DNA from: Caprimulgus europaeus
Taxonomy: Eukaryota; Chordata; Aves; Caprimulgiformes; Caprimulgidae
Reading direction: 5' to 3'
Assembly: GCA_907165065.1 (NCBI GenBank)
Contig: OU015523.1
Location: forward strand, 42,397,702-42,461,701
Length of the DNA stretch: 64,000 nt
How positions within the stretch are numbered: the stretch's first letter is position 1; each line of letters begins with the position of its first letter. Shown here in pieces: positions 42,329 to 56,279 of this stretch. The position numbers and the translations under genes were made by a program. The notes beneath the pieces are model-generated. The model saw nothing but the letters and a program-made list of their open reading frames with translations, was not told where the DNA came from and did not search any database.

Positions 42329-44190
42329 AAGAGGACTGCTTTAAAGCCAGTTGACAGATATTATTTATTGCTCATCCTCACAAATAGCCAATCTCAGCAA
42401 ACTGAAGGGACAGGGAATCAAGGGACAGTGGTGGGAACTAATGCACAGGGTAGAGAGTCAGAAAGTTTTTCAAGTGACTCAGTGTCTGGTGCTGGTAGGT
42501 TGTGAAATTGAGGTCTAATGGAGAAGGTGACAGGATCCCAGGAGCAAGATTACCAGCATTATTTGCCAGCTCTGCTGCTGCTGAAAGCAAGCAGTGGAGA
42601 ACTGTCCTCGTTGTCTGGTGAACGCACATAGCCTCAGTCTTGTAGATGACACAGGAGGCCATGTCCAACTACTATCTGAAGGGCTATTTTATATGGTTCC
42701 CTCACACTATAGGTGTCAACTTCCTTGGTGTCTGAAAGCCAAACTGGCCTTTCTGAGCTGTCATCTCTTTGCATTCCTTACATTATGTTATGGAAGAGAA
42801 ATAGCATGAAAGGTGTATCTGAGTCTCAGCAGTCTGCTCTCAGCTGCTTTGAGTCATTTTATCCAAGTTGTAAATTAGCCATGATGCAGACACATGTACT
42901 ATGGCTAAATGCAGAGGCAGCTTAGCTTCAGCAAGCTCTATCAGCTCAGGTGCAGCACAGCATGTGCACTTCCATGGCCAAGAGAAGCAGGGTGGTACTT
43001 GAGCACAGCGTGGAAACAGAGCTTGCAAACCCTAACCCAAAGAGATCCTGCGCAGCAGTACCTTACTGTTACTGAGGCAATTGGAGAGAGTGGCTTTGCT
43101 GGAAGCATCCCACATCCCTCCTGTTGTATGCTCAGCCAGAGCTAAAAAGCCTAGAAAAATGCAAGAATGCCTTCTCTGTACCGTACTCCCCAGTGCTCAG
43201 GGTTGCAAGAGGGTTTGTGAGAAAAGGCACACTGCAGATTGACCTTGTGTGATGCTGTGCCTGAGCTAAGAATCATGTCCCACATAAAAGGGTGGACAAA
43301 GTGTAACACAGGAGTCCTGGTGGCCTGTCAAAGCAGAGGGCCACTGGGACTTCAGTAACACCAGCCATGGCAAAACCAAACCGCTTCCACCTGGAGCTTA
43401 ATTAGGTGTCGATGCACCCTTACTCTTCTCTGTCCGTACCAGCAGGGGTGACACAGAGTGCTGAAGAGGTGGTGGTGCTGCCACCCGAGAACAGCACTCT
43501 CCTGCAAATGAGCAGCAGCTGCTCAATCTCCAGCCCCTGCCCTTTCCAGCAGCAAACCAGTCCTTTCTCCAATGTCACCTCTCATCGTGAAAGCTGGAGG
43601 TGAAATTCCAGCTAAGCAGCACCACTAGATTCTGTAGCTGAGAATGGTCTGGGTTTGCACTGCTCCACTCAGTATTAGGAGCTCACTGCTGGAGGTAGGA
43701 TTTAAAGGCATCTATTTCCCAGGATTTTGCTAGCACCTTGAAGAACCTGCCAAGCTGCACCTCTCAGATATTCCCTACCTATGCTCATATAAGTATCTAT
43801 ACGCAGGGGACCATATTGCTGACCTCAAACTGTTCATTAGTCAAAGAATACCCTAGTGATGAACAACTGCCATTTGTTCTCTCCCTCTAATCCCTTTTCT
43901 CCTTTAAGAAAAAGCAAACCAAAACAACAACAAGAACACCACAACTCATTTGCTTGGATCCTCGAGAGTCGTAATGAGATAATTTCCTTTTAGAAATAGA
44001 TAAGCTTTTTTCCCAAAAAATACTGCTGGACAGGTTTCCTGATAGCTTTGGTTTCAAATCCTCAAATTTTAAATATTTCTCAGCTTGTTAAATACAATAT
44101 AATACCAACCATTGACACATATCTCCAGTGTGCACAGTTCTTAGCAGAATAATCGGACCTGTTCAAATTTTAAGAATGGCATTTTAGAAG

Positions 44191-44218
44191 AAACTATAAA
44201 TGAAACTATAAATGAAAC
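44191..44218 (+). repeat. Short tandem repeat of AAACTATAAATG
   Basis: Two full copies (44191-44202 and 44203-44214) plus AAAC of a third, in intron 3. Confidence 0.95.
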
Positions 44219-47200
44219 CTAAGAACGAAAAAATACACTTCTATTAGAGCCATTGCAATAACTTCTCTTCCTTGCCAGTGAGCTGCACAGCCATGAAATT
44301 TTGAAGCTAATAAAATTCAATGGCTAAATCCCAGCTAAAGCTCAGGAGAGATACAGAGGATGAGATCCAATAAAATAAAATGAACTCCAGGAATAAACAT
44401 GCATAAAATCCTGTTGAAATCAAAGCTGCTATTTTCCCATCAAACCCTCATGCAACAGAAGGAAGCTGTATCTTTCCCTGCACTATTGCAGACTGAGGTG
44501 GGGTAGATGCTACGAATTTGCTCAGAATTAATTTATGAAGAAAATTTGTGGTTCTGATGATGTAAAATCTAGTGATCAAACATGAAAGCCTTAATAAGAT
44601 GATCGAATCCTGTGGACACTAAAATAGGGAATGTGATCCATGAGTGCTCTTTAGGCTATAGAGGTTCCTCTGTCTTAGCCTCAAGCTTCTAGAAAGGTTT
44701 AGAAGCTCAAACCTGGAGCACTGGTCAGATCAACTTGATTTCTGTATTAGCTAATATAAAATTCAAAGGTTTAGAAGTTAATTCTTATTAAACTCACAAA
44801 TATATATGGATTTTACATGTCCCTGAATACTTAAATCCTTCTTAAAGAAGAGTAAGAAAAGGCAAGCCGCAATGCCTACTAATCAAAAATATAGGTAATC
44901 AATTAGCCTATCTGCAGGTTGCTGTATCCATGGAAGAAAGTCACTACCGTGATTTAAATCAATGTAGACATATCAAGTTATCTTTAGATTAGGAATGTTA
45001 GGTACTGTGATTAGCCTGGACAAACTAGCAGGCTGCAACAGCCCCTCTCCTGCACTGAGCATATGCAGTTGTGTGGGCCACTGCACCCCAAGATCCACAG
45101 TACAGCATCTGAAGGGCTGCAGCTCAGAGCCTCTGCTATCCGAGGACCTCTGCAAGCTGAACAGACCCACCTCAGGGCTACCCCTGTGCTCTCACCAGCA
45201 CAGAGAGGCGCTCTCTGAACAGTGCTCCATCTCTTGAAGTGCGACATGGCATTTCAGGCTCTCATCTACACTGAGGAAAATGCCAGCCAGTATTGCTGGC
45301 TGAGAGGACCATCTTTCCACCTTGAAAAATTTTAATGGCTTCATATATCTTCTGTTTGGACAACAGAAATAAAGCACAACTTATGAGGTCTTCCAAGGGA
45401 CATGAAGATAAAGACCACCAGGGATCAGTTAATGTTCAGACTTGTGAGATACACTCAGATCTGTTGCTGAGTTCCCTACTCTGACTTACCAAGAACCTGC
45501 TCTCATTCCTCATTAGGGGATTATGTGTATTCATGCAAATCCACTGAGAAGTTCAGTCTAAAAGGTTTTTCTAAAGTCCAGTGGCTGGAATAAAAAACTG
45601 GACAATTTAGGGAGATCAGGGTAGTCAGTGTTTCAACTAAAGCTGAGCTGCTAAGAAGGACATCAAGACTACTGTTCTTGCAGCTTTTTTTTTAAACTCA
45701 GTTTTCTCGTTTCAAAATGAAAAGCTTCAACTCCCTAAAAGCAATTTTCTATCTTAGGACTCCAAACATTAACTGAACTCAACTTTAATCTACAGAGAGT
45801 TTCAATAGACCAAAAAGCATATCCTTCAGATTCACTCATTGTGAAAGAAGCTTTATCCAGCTTCCATCAGCAACTTTTAGCTTCATCTTTAAATAAAAAT
45901 TTTTAGGAATAAAGGGCTTTGATCAGACTAGGAAGCACACAGCACTCCAACAATACTAAGAAAACCTCTTGGAATAATAGTTTATTTGTTAGGTCCCAGT
46001 CAAATGTTACAGTGATAGAGATGGAACAGCAATCTGTCTGAAGAGATTACAAAAAGACCACAATCTAAGCTGATGTACAACCCCCTGAAAGAGAGTAGGA
46101 CCATTATTAACAGCAACCACAATTCAACAATTTATTGCTGTTACTGACTTATATCACTAGCCTGCTGCAAATGCAAAGCAAAATATCATAGTCAAAAATC
46201 ACCAGGACAAGCAAAGTGAACCAGCATAGCTTAAGCCACCCTGAATATATCATCTGTGATCATATTTCCTTGCCCCCAGACAAATATAAAGTACATTTGA
46301 ATGGCTGTTCTAGCAAAATAGCTCATCTTCAGTCATATCTTTTGTTTTCTTCACTTTCAAATTAATTCCAAAGTCATTCTTATCAGCATAAAGGATCTTG
46401 GCCTGCACTACTGATCTCAGCACCTCATTGCCCATGTTTCCATATGCACAGGATGTCCAGACACAAGATTTATGTCTCCCTTCAGATAAAAGTTATGGCA
46501 AGTGTCAAAGTCTATTGGTAATTCTGCTCCACAGTGCTGAAATAACATAACTCATCTCATCAAGCAACTACCGCTTGCACGGTCAGAAACTGGCTAAAGG
46601 TGTTCACAACACCCTAAACTTTCTGAAGTTACAAATAGCTTCATTATTCATTTTCTTCTACCAAGGGGCGGAGTGTGAGGATGTTCCCATTGCAAATCAA
46701 AGTTATTGTACTTCTGGTAGCATAGAAGGGTTTGCATCACTCTCCCTGGCTCTTGTACAAAACACAAAGACTCAGTATTGCCAAAAACAAACACGCCATA
46801 GCTGGGAATGATCCTCAGTTGTCCAAATTGTAGATGCTCAGATCTGCTCAGATCAGTCAAGAAAAAGATAAAAACCACAGCTGAGGGGGGCAGGGAGCTG
46901 GGGTTTGGGAAGGGAAGGGAAGGAAGGAGGTTTATATTGAGTTGCCTTCAGATGGTGCTTTTCCAGGGCAAGTGGGCTAAAAAAGGCCAGCTTCCTGTGG
47001 TTCACTACCCTACAGTAAATAGCAATCATCTGCTGTTAAAAGTGAGAGCAAGGCACTTTACAAAGCACTGCTAGTGTGTGTGTGTTTATTTAACTGCATA
47101 CTATTCTGAAGCTGCTAAGGATAGTCTTGTGGCTAAGTGTTACCTTTAATCGTACTTTCCATTTCTAGCCCTTGTTGATTTTCCAGCCTACTGTCTCACA

Positions 47201-48174
47201 CAGCTTCACTGTGGTTTTCAGCCACCGTGTTTTATTTATGGCACTGAGAAATCCTGTATCTTTCCCTCTTCTGACTTGGAGTACACGAAAAAGGGATTGT
47301 ACAGCCAGATTTGCAGGGAAGAGAAACATGAGTACCATTTATTCAGATTGGAAATAATGATTCAATTTATCAGTGTCCTGATCTGCAGATTGTATATATT
47401 CTGCATGCTATCAGACAGTTTTCTACATATTGAGTTGCATTCCTGTGGTTTCCTAAGTTTATTTCTTATTCTACAGAGAAAAATGTACATTTTCTCTGCA
47501 CTTTCCAACCCTAGTCATTGAGACTACTTTGTGCTAGTAGATTTCTTCATTTTGTCCTTACCCTTTCACAAACATTTTCTGTATGTGGGAAATGCAAACT
47601 GAAGTGTTTTCACAGTGGAATCTGATGATTTGAAATATAGTATAACGCTTTGTATCTTGAAGAAAACAACTGCATGTGCAAATATCCCAGTGGGAATATG
47701 CTCAGACTGTAAACAAAACAAAACAAAAAAAAGGCTATAAAGAACCTCAAGGGGACATTCCATTTCCTGCAAAGTTGTAACCCTGGAGGAGTGGAAAGCA
47801 AGAAGCAGACAAGTAATTCAGCATGAACTCCCAGGGCAATGCTAGAGCAAACAGCAGTCTTCAACTGCAAAAACAGAGAAGTATCAAACTGGGGAGATGA
47901 TCTTCTTGCTGTACACAGGCTGGTGAGACAGACTGGAACACTACCTGCCCTTTGGCTGTCCATATTTTAAAAACAATGTTGGACAGGATGCAGAAAAACA
48001 TCAGAACCATTTGTGTTTTCCTTCTGGTGGAGTGGCTTGAGAAATAGAAGCAGGGGAAAGCCATACAGTGAGGAAGCATGGTTTCTCTCACAAAAGATGG
48101 AAAAAGGGTAGTGAGATTACAGTATGAAAGTACTTCACCATTGCTTGGTGACAAAGAGGTCTTTAGTCTATTGA

Positions 48175-48203
48175 GAAAAAAAAAGAAAAAGAAAAAAAAA
48201 AAA
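48175..48203 (+). repeat. A-rich tract
   Basis: Nearly pure A interrupted by two G residues, just upstream of the ancient CR1-like relic. It may be a simple repeat or a decayed poly-A. Confidence 0.88.
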
Positions 48204-48251
48204 GCACAAAGCAAGCCAACATTTTGAAGATGAAGATAAATTCAGCAGTGA

Positions 48252-48483
48252 CAGTGATTAACCACTGGAGTCAAGCAACCAGAGGAGATAGTGGCTTCTC
48301 TGCCCCTTAACAACTTCAAGAGTTGATGCTTTTTTGGAAGATGAGATTTAGCCTGATGTGAATTATGTTTTATCCCAGTGCAAGCTATTGAGTTTCATTA
48401 CATGGGTAATGTAATTGTTTGTGACACAAGAAAGGTCATAGGAGATAATCTAATGGTTACTCCTGGCATTGCAATCTATATGT
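48252..48483 (+). mobile_element. Ancient CR1/L3-like LINE relic
   Basis: The segment order ACCACTGGAGTCAAGCAACC, AACTTCAAGAGTTGATGCTT, GCAAGCTATTGAGTTTCATT, GATAATCTAATGGTTACTCC and GCAATCTATATG follows the tail of old amniote CR1 elements. Those typically end in GATCTAATGGTCCCTTCTGG followed by AAATCTATG. Divergence is high, in keeping with an insertion predating birds. The call is by motif order only. Confidence 0.65.
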
Positions 48484-50212
48484 TTAGGATAAGGATCTCA
48501 TATCACTCTAGACATGTGGGACCAAGTAGATACAGTCATTATCCATTGTTTCAGATAAAGAAAGTAAGCCACTGAGGATTAATTCCTCCTTATCTAACTC
48601 ATATCAGAGTTCTACTGATTGGAATGGTGCTCCTTTATGAGCATCAATCTTGCTGAACTTGACCCAAAACACTTGAAGAGCTTGATCCTTTGGAGATGGT
48701 GAATATCCCTTAGTCCTTTTAATGTCAGTGGCAGTGAGAGTTGCTCAGCATTGCCCAGATGGTGCTCATTGCTACAAATTAAAGCAATTTGTAATGTATC
48801 ATTTTCAGGAGCAGACCCAGAAATCAGCCCAAGGGCTTCTCAGAAACCCATGCCTACTCATTCACTGGGACAAAGGCAGATGCTCTCTCATCAACTAAGT
48901 CCACAGTAAGGCTCTGTCAAAGCCTCATGCAACAGCTTACTGTCCCTTTAGATTGGGTAGCAGTAGCTAGCAACTAGATATTTGCTCCATATTGCATGTT
49001 TATGAGCTTCAGTTTCTTAGACCAAAATGCAGGAACTTTGATGTGGAAAGGAGTTTCTTTGTAAATAGGTGATGTCAGAGAAGGTCAATTTCTCTTTCAG
49101 CTCTTGAGGAATAAAGACTCTGTTCTTCACTCTCTTCTCTATGCTACTCTACAGCTACAGGGGACAGGTTTCTAAACTCATGACAAGAATAATTAAAAGA
49201 GCTGTTCACCCAATTCCAGCTATCATCAGTCACAGGCTTTGTTTCCTTCCCAGGTTAGCACTATTCTATGCTACCTCTGTGAAAAAGCAAAACCCAAGTT
49301 ATCTTTTGGAAATTTGCAGGACAACTTCTGATGCCAGCAGCAGGAAGTTTTAAGGATGTTGTGTGAGCAATTTCAGCTTAAAAGTAGAGAAAAATTTACT
49401 CCAACCTTGGTTTGAGTTTGGCAATCAAACCACACAATGCTTGCGTGCAGAATGTCATTCCCTCAGGTCCCTAGGCCTAAAGATAATTATGATTAATACA
49501 GTGCTCATTGAGAATGTCTAACCCTTAAATCCTGTATTTCCTTCACACTGAAAAGCTATGGCAAAAAGTTCCTGAAAAGCAACTGTAACCCCTAAAACCC
49601 AAGTAGACAACTGCATTTGTGCCGCTAAGGGCTTCTAAGGACTCCAATTGCCTCATGAAGGCATGGTCCTTTCTTCAAACTCCCAGTGCACTGGATTTAA
49701 GAAGCCAAGTTCAGTACAGTTCATGGAGCAATGATTTGGCCAGGATGCCAAAGGTCACACAAAACACCTTCAGAACCATGCTGCTGTTATGGAAATCACA
49801 GCTAGACAGATGTACAGTCTTAATTACAGTAATGCTAGCTTGCATGTTCCAAGAGTGATCATTTCAGAATGCTTTGGGGTCAGCTGACATTCATTTAGAG
49901 TATCTGGTTTCCAATTCCTTTTTTTCAGAACCCAAAGTTGAGCAAAGGAGAGCTGGCAGTGGTAAGTTTTATGGATGAAGGCCTATGAGGGGCACAATGT
50001 TCTACCTCAAAATAAAAGCACTGGCCACAGCATCTAAAATTATACACAAGACTGTTGTGATCACTTGACCAATGGTAACTTTCCTGTCCTGCTACATGAA
50101 AATATGAGTTAAATAGTCTGCAATACAAACAGTCCAGGTTATGAGATCATCAAAAAAGAATATCTAATACATGTTCTTTTATTCTCATCAGCTTGGAAAC
50201 CTGACCCCTATA

Positions 50213-50933
50213 GGGGCAAACCTCATGAAATTCAACAAGGCCAAGTGCAAGGTCCTGCACCTGAATCAGGGCAGTCCCAAGCACAAATACAGGCTGGGTG
50301 GAGAATGAATAAAGAGCAGCCCTGAGGGAGAAGGACTTTGGGGTGTTGATGGATGAGAAGCTCAACATGAGCCGGCAATGTGCACTCACAGCCCAGAAGG
50401 CCAACAGTATCCTGGGTTGCATCAAGAGAAGCGTGGCCAGCAGGTCAAGGGAGGTGATTCTGCCCCTCTGCTCTGCTGAGACCTCACCTGGAGTACTGTG
50501 TCCAGTTCTGGGGCTCCCAACATAAGAAGCACATGGACCTACTGGATTGAGTCCAGAGAAGGGCCACAAAGATGACTGGAGGGCTGGAGCACCTCTCCTA
50601 TGAGAACAGGCTGAGAGAGTTGGGGCTGTTCATCCTGGAGAAAGAAGGCTCCAGGGAGACTTTATAGCTGCCTTCCAGTACCTAAAGGGGCCTACAGGAA
50701 GTCTAAGTAGATTTAGATTAGATATTAGGAAGAAATTCTTTCCTGTGAGGGTGGTGAGACACCGGAACAGGTTGCCCAGAGAAGTTGTGGATGCTCCCTC
50801 CCTGGAAGTGTTCAAGGCCCGGCTGGATGAGGCTTTGAGCAACCTGGTTTAGTGAAAGGTGTCCTTGCTCATAGCAGGGAGTTTGGAACCAGATGATCTT
50901 TAAGGTCCCTTCCAACCCATATTATTCTATGAT
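50213..50933 (+). mobile_element. CR1 LINE, 5'-truncated (~720 bp)
   Basis: It starts in ORF2 (CTCATGAAATTCAACAAGGC), continues through GTGTTGATGGATGAGAAGCT and GTACTGTGTCCAGTTCTGGG, and ends in CTTCCAACCCATATTATTCT before the terminal ATGAT. It resembles the 19.6 kb copy but lacks about 40 bases near 50703, between CCTACAGGAAG and TAGATTTAGATT. Antisense to PHEX in intron 3. Confidence 0.95.
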
Positions 50934-52573
50934 CAAGGAACTTACATATTTGTTCTTAAAGAAAGTGACAGACTTAAATGAAAAATTTCAAAGCTATACC
51001 TATTTCTTGGGAACAAGACAAATATAGTCCAGTAAAGATGATTCTCTGAGTTAAAACTGTCTTCTCAGAGCACTGTCCCGAAAAAGACACGGACATCTCC
51101 TGCTGTAGGACGCAACATTTAATGTTTCAGTACAACTTTATACCTCTTAACAGGTTTATTAGCACAGGTCAAACATCCCACTCTAATGCACCTGTCCAGC
51201 TTCCATTTCAGAGCTGCTCTGCTCTTTGGAGGCCTCAGGAGAAGAACAGAGCAAGTTCTTGCTTGCCTAGAAAACACCACAGAGACACAACAGCGGAGGG
51301 CACAGAAGCCTACTTACTGCTCTCTCCTGACACCAGTGTAACCCAACTTCAAATACATAATTTCAAGGCCTGATTAAATTCCTTTATGCCTTTAAAACAC
51401 AAGTTCTTCTGAGAATTCCTCCTGCTATACAACTTTAGCATACAGCACAAGCCATTTCCTCTATTAACAAATTGATAGCAATTTTTGTTATTTGAGGCTT
51501 CCCTAAAAATGAACTAACCCAAATTTATTTATTTTTGTAAAATATCTGTTCTGCTAATTGTTCTGTGGTACTTCTTGCTAGCTCAGGGTCTGGTGCACAA
51601 TGCAACATGTGCAGTCTGGAGTCCTCATGCCCACCAGACTCTTTACAAGAAGTGAGCTGCAAATTATTGTTTTTTTAAATAAAAGTTTGTTTCAAGGATT
51701 CCAAGATAAGAAAATACACTGCTTAAAGATGTAATTTCACTACCTTGCAACTAAAAAGACAAAAAACGAAAAAATTTCTCCCTACTGTAGTTACATAGGT
51801 TTTTAAAATACCAGCAACTTATTGAGATGAAGGCTCTTTCTTTTTTTTCTTGGTGGCTGTAAATATTGCTTAGTCTCAGAAGACTGGAAGGGAAGCAGTT
51901 TGAGCCTAATGCACTACAAAATTATTTAAATGTATTTTATAAACACATATTTTGAATTTCTAATGCATAATGGCCCAGATTTCTGTACTGTTTGCTAAAT
52001 ATAAATATGGGGGGAAAAAAACTAGCACCAAAGGCTTCCAAAAATCTTTCTCTATATGCTTAAAATTATCCTTGCCTAAATAAAGCTTTTCCCTTTGAGT
52101 CTAAAATAAAATAAAACAGCAAGTCAATACACTTTTCTAGTGCTTATAATGTAGCTTTCAAATTTTACCAAAGCCTATATTACTTCCACTTTCATATATT
52201 TTTTCCCTCCTTAATCAGCCTTTGACTATTTTCATACCTTTTTTTTTTTTTCCTCAGTTCTCCATTGTAAATAGTTGTCTCATCAGAATGATCTTACTGG
52301 ACTACATAAGGACTCAAAACAATCACTCCAAGCAACTTTCATAAAGGCAAACTTCTTGTTCACACAGGAATATGAAATAATGCAGATTACTAGACACAAC
52401 TCAGATTGTCCTACCACCTGCCATATTGTATATTCTCACCTCTTTGGAAGGCAGAAGCATCCAGGATGCCAATAAATGAGGCTATTGGTCCCTTTTGGAA
52501 GACCTTGTGTTGGCTTACACAGCCTCAGATATGCCTTAAATATAATATTTTCCAGTTTTTCAAATCATTAACT

Positions 52574-52589
52574 TATATATATATATATA
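52574..52589 (+). repeat. (TA)8 dinucleotide
   Basis: Sixteen bases of alternating TA in intron 3. Confidence 0.93.
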
Positions 52590-52759
52590 AACTACCAGTG
52601 TACTGTGCAGCTCCAGGAGCTCATTCCTCAGAATTGTCTTGGTGGAGCTGATGCCTTAATTTAGGCTTGCTTTGTTTTGATAAACTGCATCTCCCCTATC
52701 CCACATTTTATTTTGTGGGTTGGGAGGGAGGGTTGTTTGTTTGTTTTGTTGGGTTTTTT

Positions 52760-53125
52760 AAAAGGCATTTCATGATGACCAACACATCATTCATCAATTC
52801 AGGCAAACATGTTTCATATTTGATACAATTAATGTCCATCAGCCTATTTCTTGATGGCAGCATCCATCTCACCGTAGTTAGACTTCTTGAAAATAACCAG
52901 CCCATTATTATTAACTCCTTTGACATTCTGATAGAACATTTAATCATTATAAATTAATTCTGCATTAATGAGGATGTAATTAACATGCATGTCCACAGGA
53001 ATTCATGAATATTTAGTAATTAATCAATTAATATAAATTTTAATTCCCAAGGAACATAAATCAGGTAAATTACACAAATGTTCCCAAACACCAATTTCAT
53101 GAAAGAATGCTGTATTTGCACAAAT
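52760..53125. promoter_or_regulatory. Candidate regulatory block rich in homeodomain-type motifs
   Basis: An AT-rich but not simple-repeat stretch deep in intron 3. It contains clustered ATTA/TAAT cores: ACAATTAATG near 52825, TTATTATTAACTCC, AAATTAATTC, GTAATTAACATGC, and TAATTAATCAATTAAT near 53018. A TGCATG element sits next to one cluster. This composition is common in deeply conserved developmental enhancers. The assignment is inference from motif density alone. Confidence 0.3.
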
Positions 53126-55249
53126 AAACCCAACTAATATGCTGACATTTTAGGGTTCTCCCTCACCCCTTGAGAAGAAATGCCCCAACCCTTTTCTTGA
53201 ATTTCCATTCTGGCAATATGGAAGTTCTCAGGGAAATGGCATTCAAACAGCTGTGCTTACATAAATGCTTCCTAACCCTGCTCAGTGCCTTATATACAGT
53301 ACATTTCCTACATGACAATGCTGTTTGTTTTCATAGTTTCAGCATTTTGTAAATTATCTGAGTTTGTATATGAGAAGATAAGCATGTCATGTGTGTTCCT
53401 CCAAAAGTCAACTAGCATAACTGTACACACACTGTAACAAAACCAAAAATCATCTTATGGGGATGTGAGAGTCTCTGTTCATAAATCTACTTTCAATAAT
53501 AAATCTTAATCTTTTTAGTAACATTCCTGCCCAGCACCCTGAACCTCTAGCTTCACAGTATTACACTGTAGGAGTAACACATCATGATAATGTTAAGTAC
53601 AACAGTTTAAACACCACTCAAACCAGAAGAATGCGAGATCATCAACTGTTACAGCATAGGTGGATCTCTGTACTAAATGGTGGCATTAAGCTTACTTCAT
53701 TATATTAATACTTTCGATATCTAGTTGTGTTATTTTTTTGTTAGAAAATGGGAAATTGGATGCCATGGATTGCTATGCTTTCCAAGGTATGAATGCTCTT
53801 TCTGCAAAATCAGCAGTCCAAAGCACAGTCACATAGTAATTTTGAAATTCAATATCTGCAGATATGAACATATCAACATTCTGGAGACAACAGTCAAAAC
53901 AGAGGTTCGCTGTAAGTCTAGGGAATATTGTGCTGCGTGTGGAACAGCCGAGCAGCGCAGGGCTTGCAGGAAGATGCCACTCTGGTCTCCCAACCAGGGA
54001 CATGCTGTGGGAATCCTGTGGCTCAGTTACTGTGCTGCCTTAAAACCTCATTTAGGAACCAAAATTATCTCCTTTCTGTACACATGGTTTCCCAAAATCA
54101 CCCATTACAAATACAACTGTCATTTTGAGCAGCCACAAAGCCTGGAAAAAGTCCTAGCTTCTCTACCTTCAACACAGGTACTTTCTTTTACCTAAAAGCT
54201 ATTAACTTGTTGCCCAGAAAGATTTATCTGACTTGTGCCACTTATGTTTTTTCTTACATTTAGATGAATAAGCCACTATAGAAATGATCTGTACCACTGA
54301 AAAAAAAACCTAAATAAAAAGGTCTGCACCACTGAAAGAGATCCATTTATAGTAGAAAAGACCAAGCAAAACAGCATTAAGTACTGTTGTTGTTTACTGC
54401 TATCTTGTTATCCAGGAGTAGCTCTCTAACAAGAAAGTATTGGAAGCAATAACATAAATATCCTCTTTTTTTAAAAAAAAAAAAGGTCTTTGTTTTTTTA
54501 ATTGCTGCTGGTATTCTCCCTCTTACTTGGGACAGCCCTCAACCATCTACCGCTGAAGAAATAAAACACAAAAGACAGGTCAGCTAATACAGAAACCTAG
54601 GGATGAGTGTCAGCAGCTACATTACAGATTTCATGGGCCACATCCAAGTTATGCCAGTGGTCCCAACCGAGCACCTGCTGAAGGGCGAGAGAAGAGAAAC
54701 CAGCCCTAAAGAGACCCATGGTGCAGCGTCCTCTGTGCAGGACAGCAGCCACTCAACACTGGCTTTGGGATTTGTCTGAAAGGACTATCCTATGGCCAAA
54801 TGGCATATATTTCCATACTGAGATATTTTTACCTTACTGGTTTTACTTAAAAAATAATTTACTTTCTAAACCAACCGTTACAGATTATCTTGGGAAAACT
54901 TGCCTACGCTGTCAAGCTATTTTATTTGCTTTCTGTCTCATTTCTTTAAAAACCCACATACCATATCCTCCTAAAAGGCCTCTATTTCTTTCTTTTTGCC
55001 ACGTTGGAAATTCCTCACTTTAAATCGACTGGGATTCAGAAAATAGCCACGATAGAAAGCTTAGTGCAGCAAATCAGTCTGAAGTAGACGTCTCACTGGG
55101 CCCAGGATCAGTATGGAGACTTAATCTGTAAACTGGCTTCCATAGACATAAATTAAATTTAAAAGGCCTGGAAGACATGTTCACAAATGATTCATGTAAT
55201 TTAAATCAGCTCCTTTGCAGTGCTGAGATTTAGGAATGTTTGTGTAGGG

Positions 55250-55316
55250 TTTTTTTTCTTTCTTTCTTTCTTTTTTAATTTATTACTTCCTGCATGGTCA
55301 CTAAAAAAAAAAAAAA
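55250..55316 (+). repeat. T/C-rich (TTTC)n tract followed by A14
   Basis: A T-rich TTTC tract at 55250-55276 is followed 26 bases later by fourteen A residues (55303-55316). The two could pair as a stem. Confidence 0.88.
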
Positions 55317-56264
55317 GGAGAAAAGAACAAACAGCTGTATATCATTGTTCTGCAGACTTCAGAGAAAGGAAAAGAAGCTGCTTGGTTCACAATCAACATT
55401 CACCACAGGTAACAGGCACTGATTTACTTGTCTCACACTTCCAGTTCAGAATTATTCATAAAAAGCCACTTGCTTTTCAATGGTAAGACAATAGTGCTCC
55501 TAAACTCTTAATTAAGGTCACCAATCAAAATGGAAAAATGCAGCAGGAGCACAAATAGCTTTCCAGAAAATTTAATGGTAAGTGAAAAACATTTATTAAC
55601 TCACAGAGACACTGCAGTCTTGACCTGACATAAGGCTGAAATGGTTGCAGTTTGAGATAACTTTTATTCATACAGCCAGTGCCAGAGTCAAACCATTTCT
55701 TCCATTTTGAAGGACTCCAAGAGCTTCCTTAGAGGCCCATCGGCACTGAGAGTGGTTGTTCCTCACAAACGAGAGGCACTTTTAAACATGCTTGCAGTGT
55801 ATCTGCAAATGAAAGGCTGGCTTCAAGTCAGGGGCAGTCTGGTTGAGCCAGGAGTGGTTAATTGGAAGTGAGAGTACCTCAGTCCTCCCTAGGACAGCCC
55901 TATAAGGAACCAAGAAATTTTAACCTAAATATTAAATGTCCATTACCTGGACCTGGGTCATAACCAAAACCACAAGTCTCTGCTTTTAATATATCTTTGT
56001 CTATCTATAATTGTCTTCTGTACATTCCTCCACAATGCATGAAATCCTGCTTTGCCGACATCCAAGGAAAGACCTACCACTGCTTTCACCAGGCTAGGAT
56101 TTTATCCATTTTATATAGCCAGGAGATCAAAGTGAGTTACACATGTGGTTTGTGGATTCAAGTAACCCTCAAACAAAGGATGGAAAATAAATTAAAGGGG
56201 AAATGATGATATAATATTAGTTTGGATCCATCTTAAGACAGCTAGAGAAAGCCATGGGAGCATT

Positions 56265-56279
56265 ATGTGTGTGTGTGTG
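56265..56279 (+). repeat. (TG)n dinucleotide
   Basis: About seven TG units in intron 3. Confidence 0.92.

Noticed and set aside
53725-54195. 156-codon plus-strand open frame in intron 3
   Set aside because: No family resemblance, and an overlapping minus-strand frame of similar quality; likely a chance open frame.
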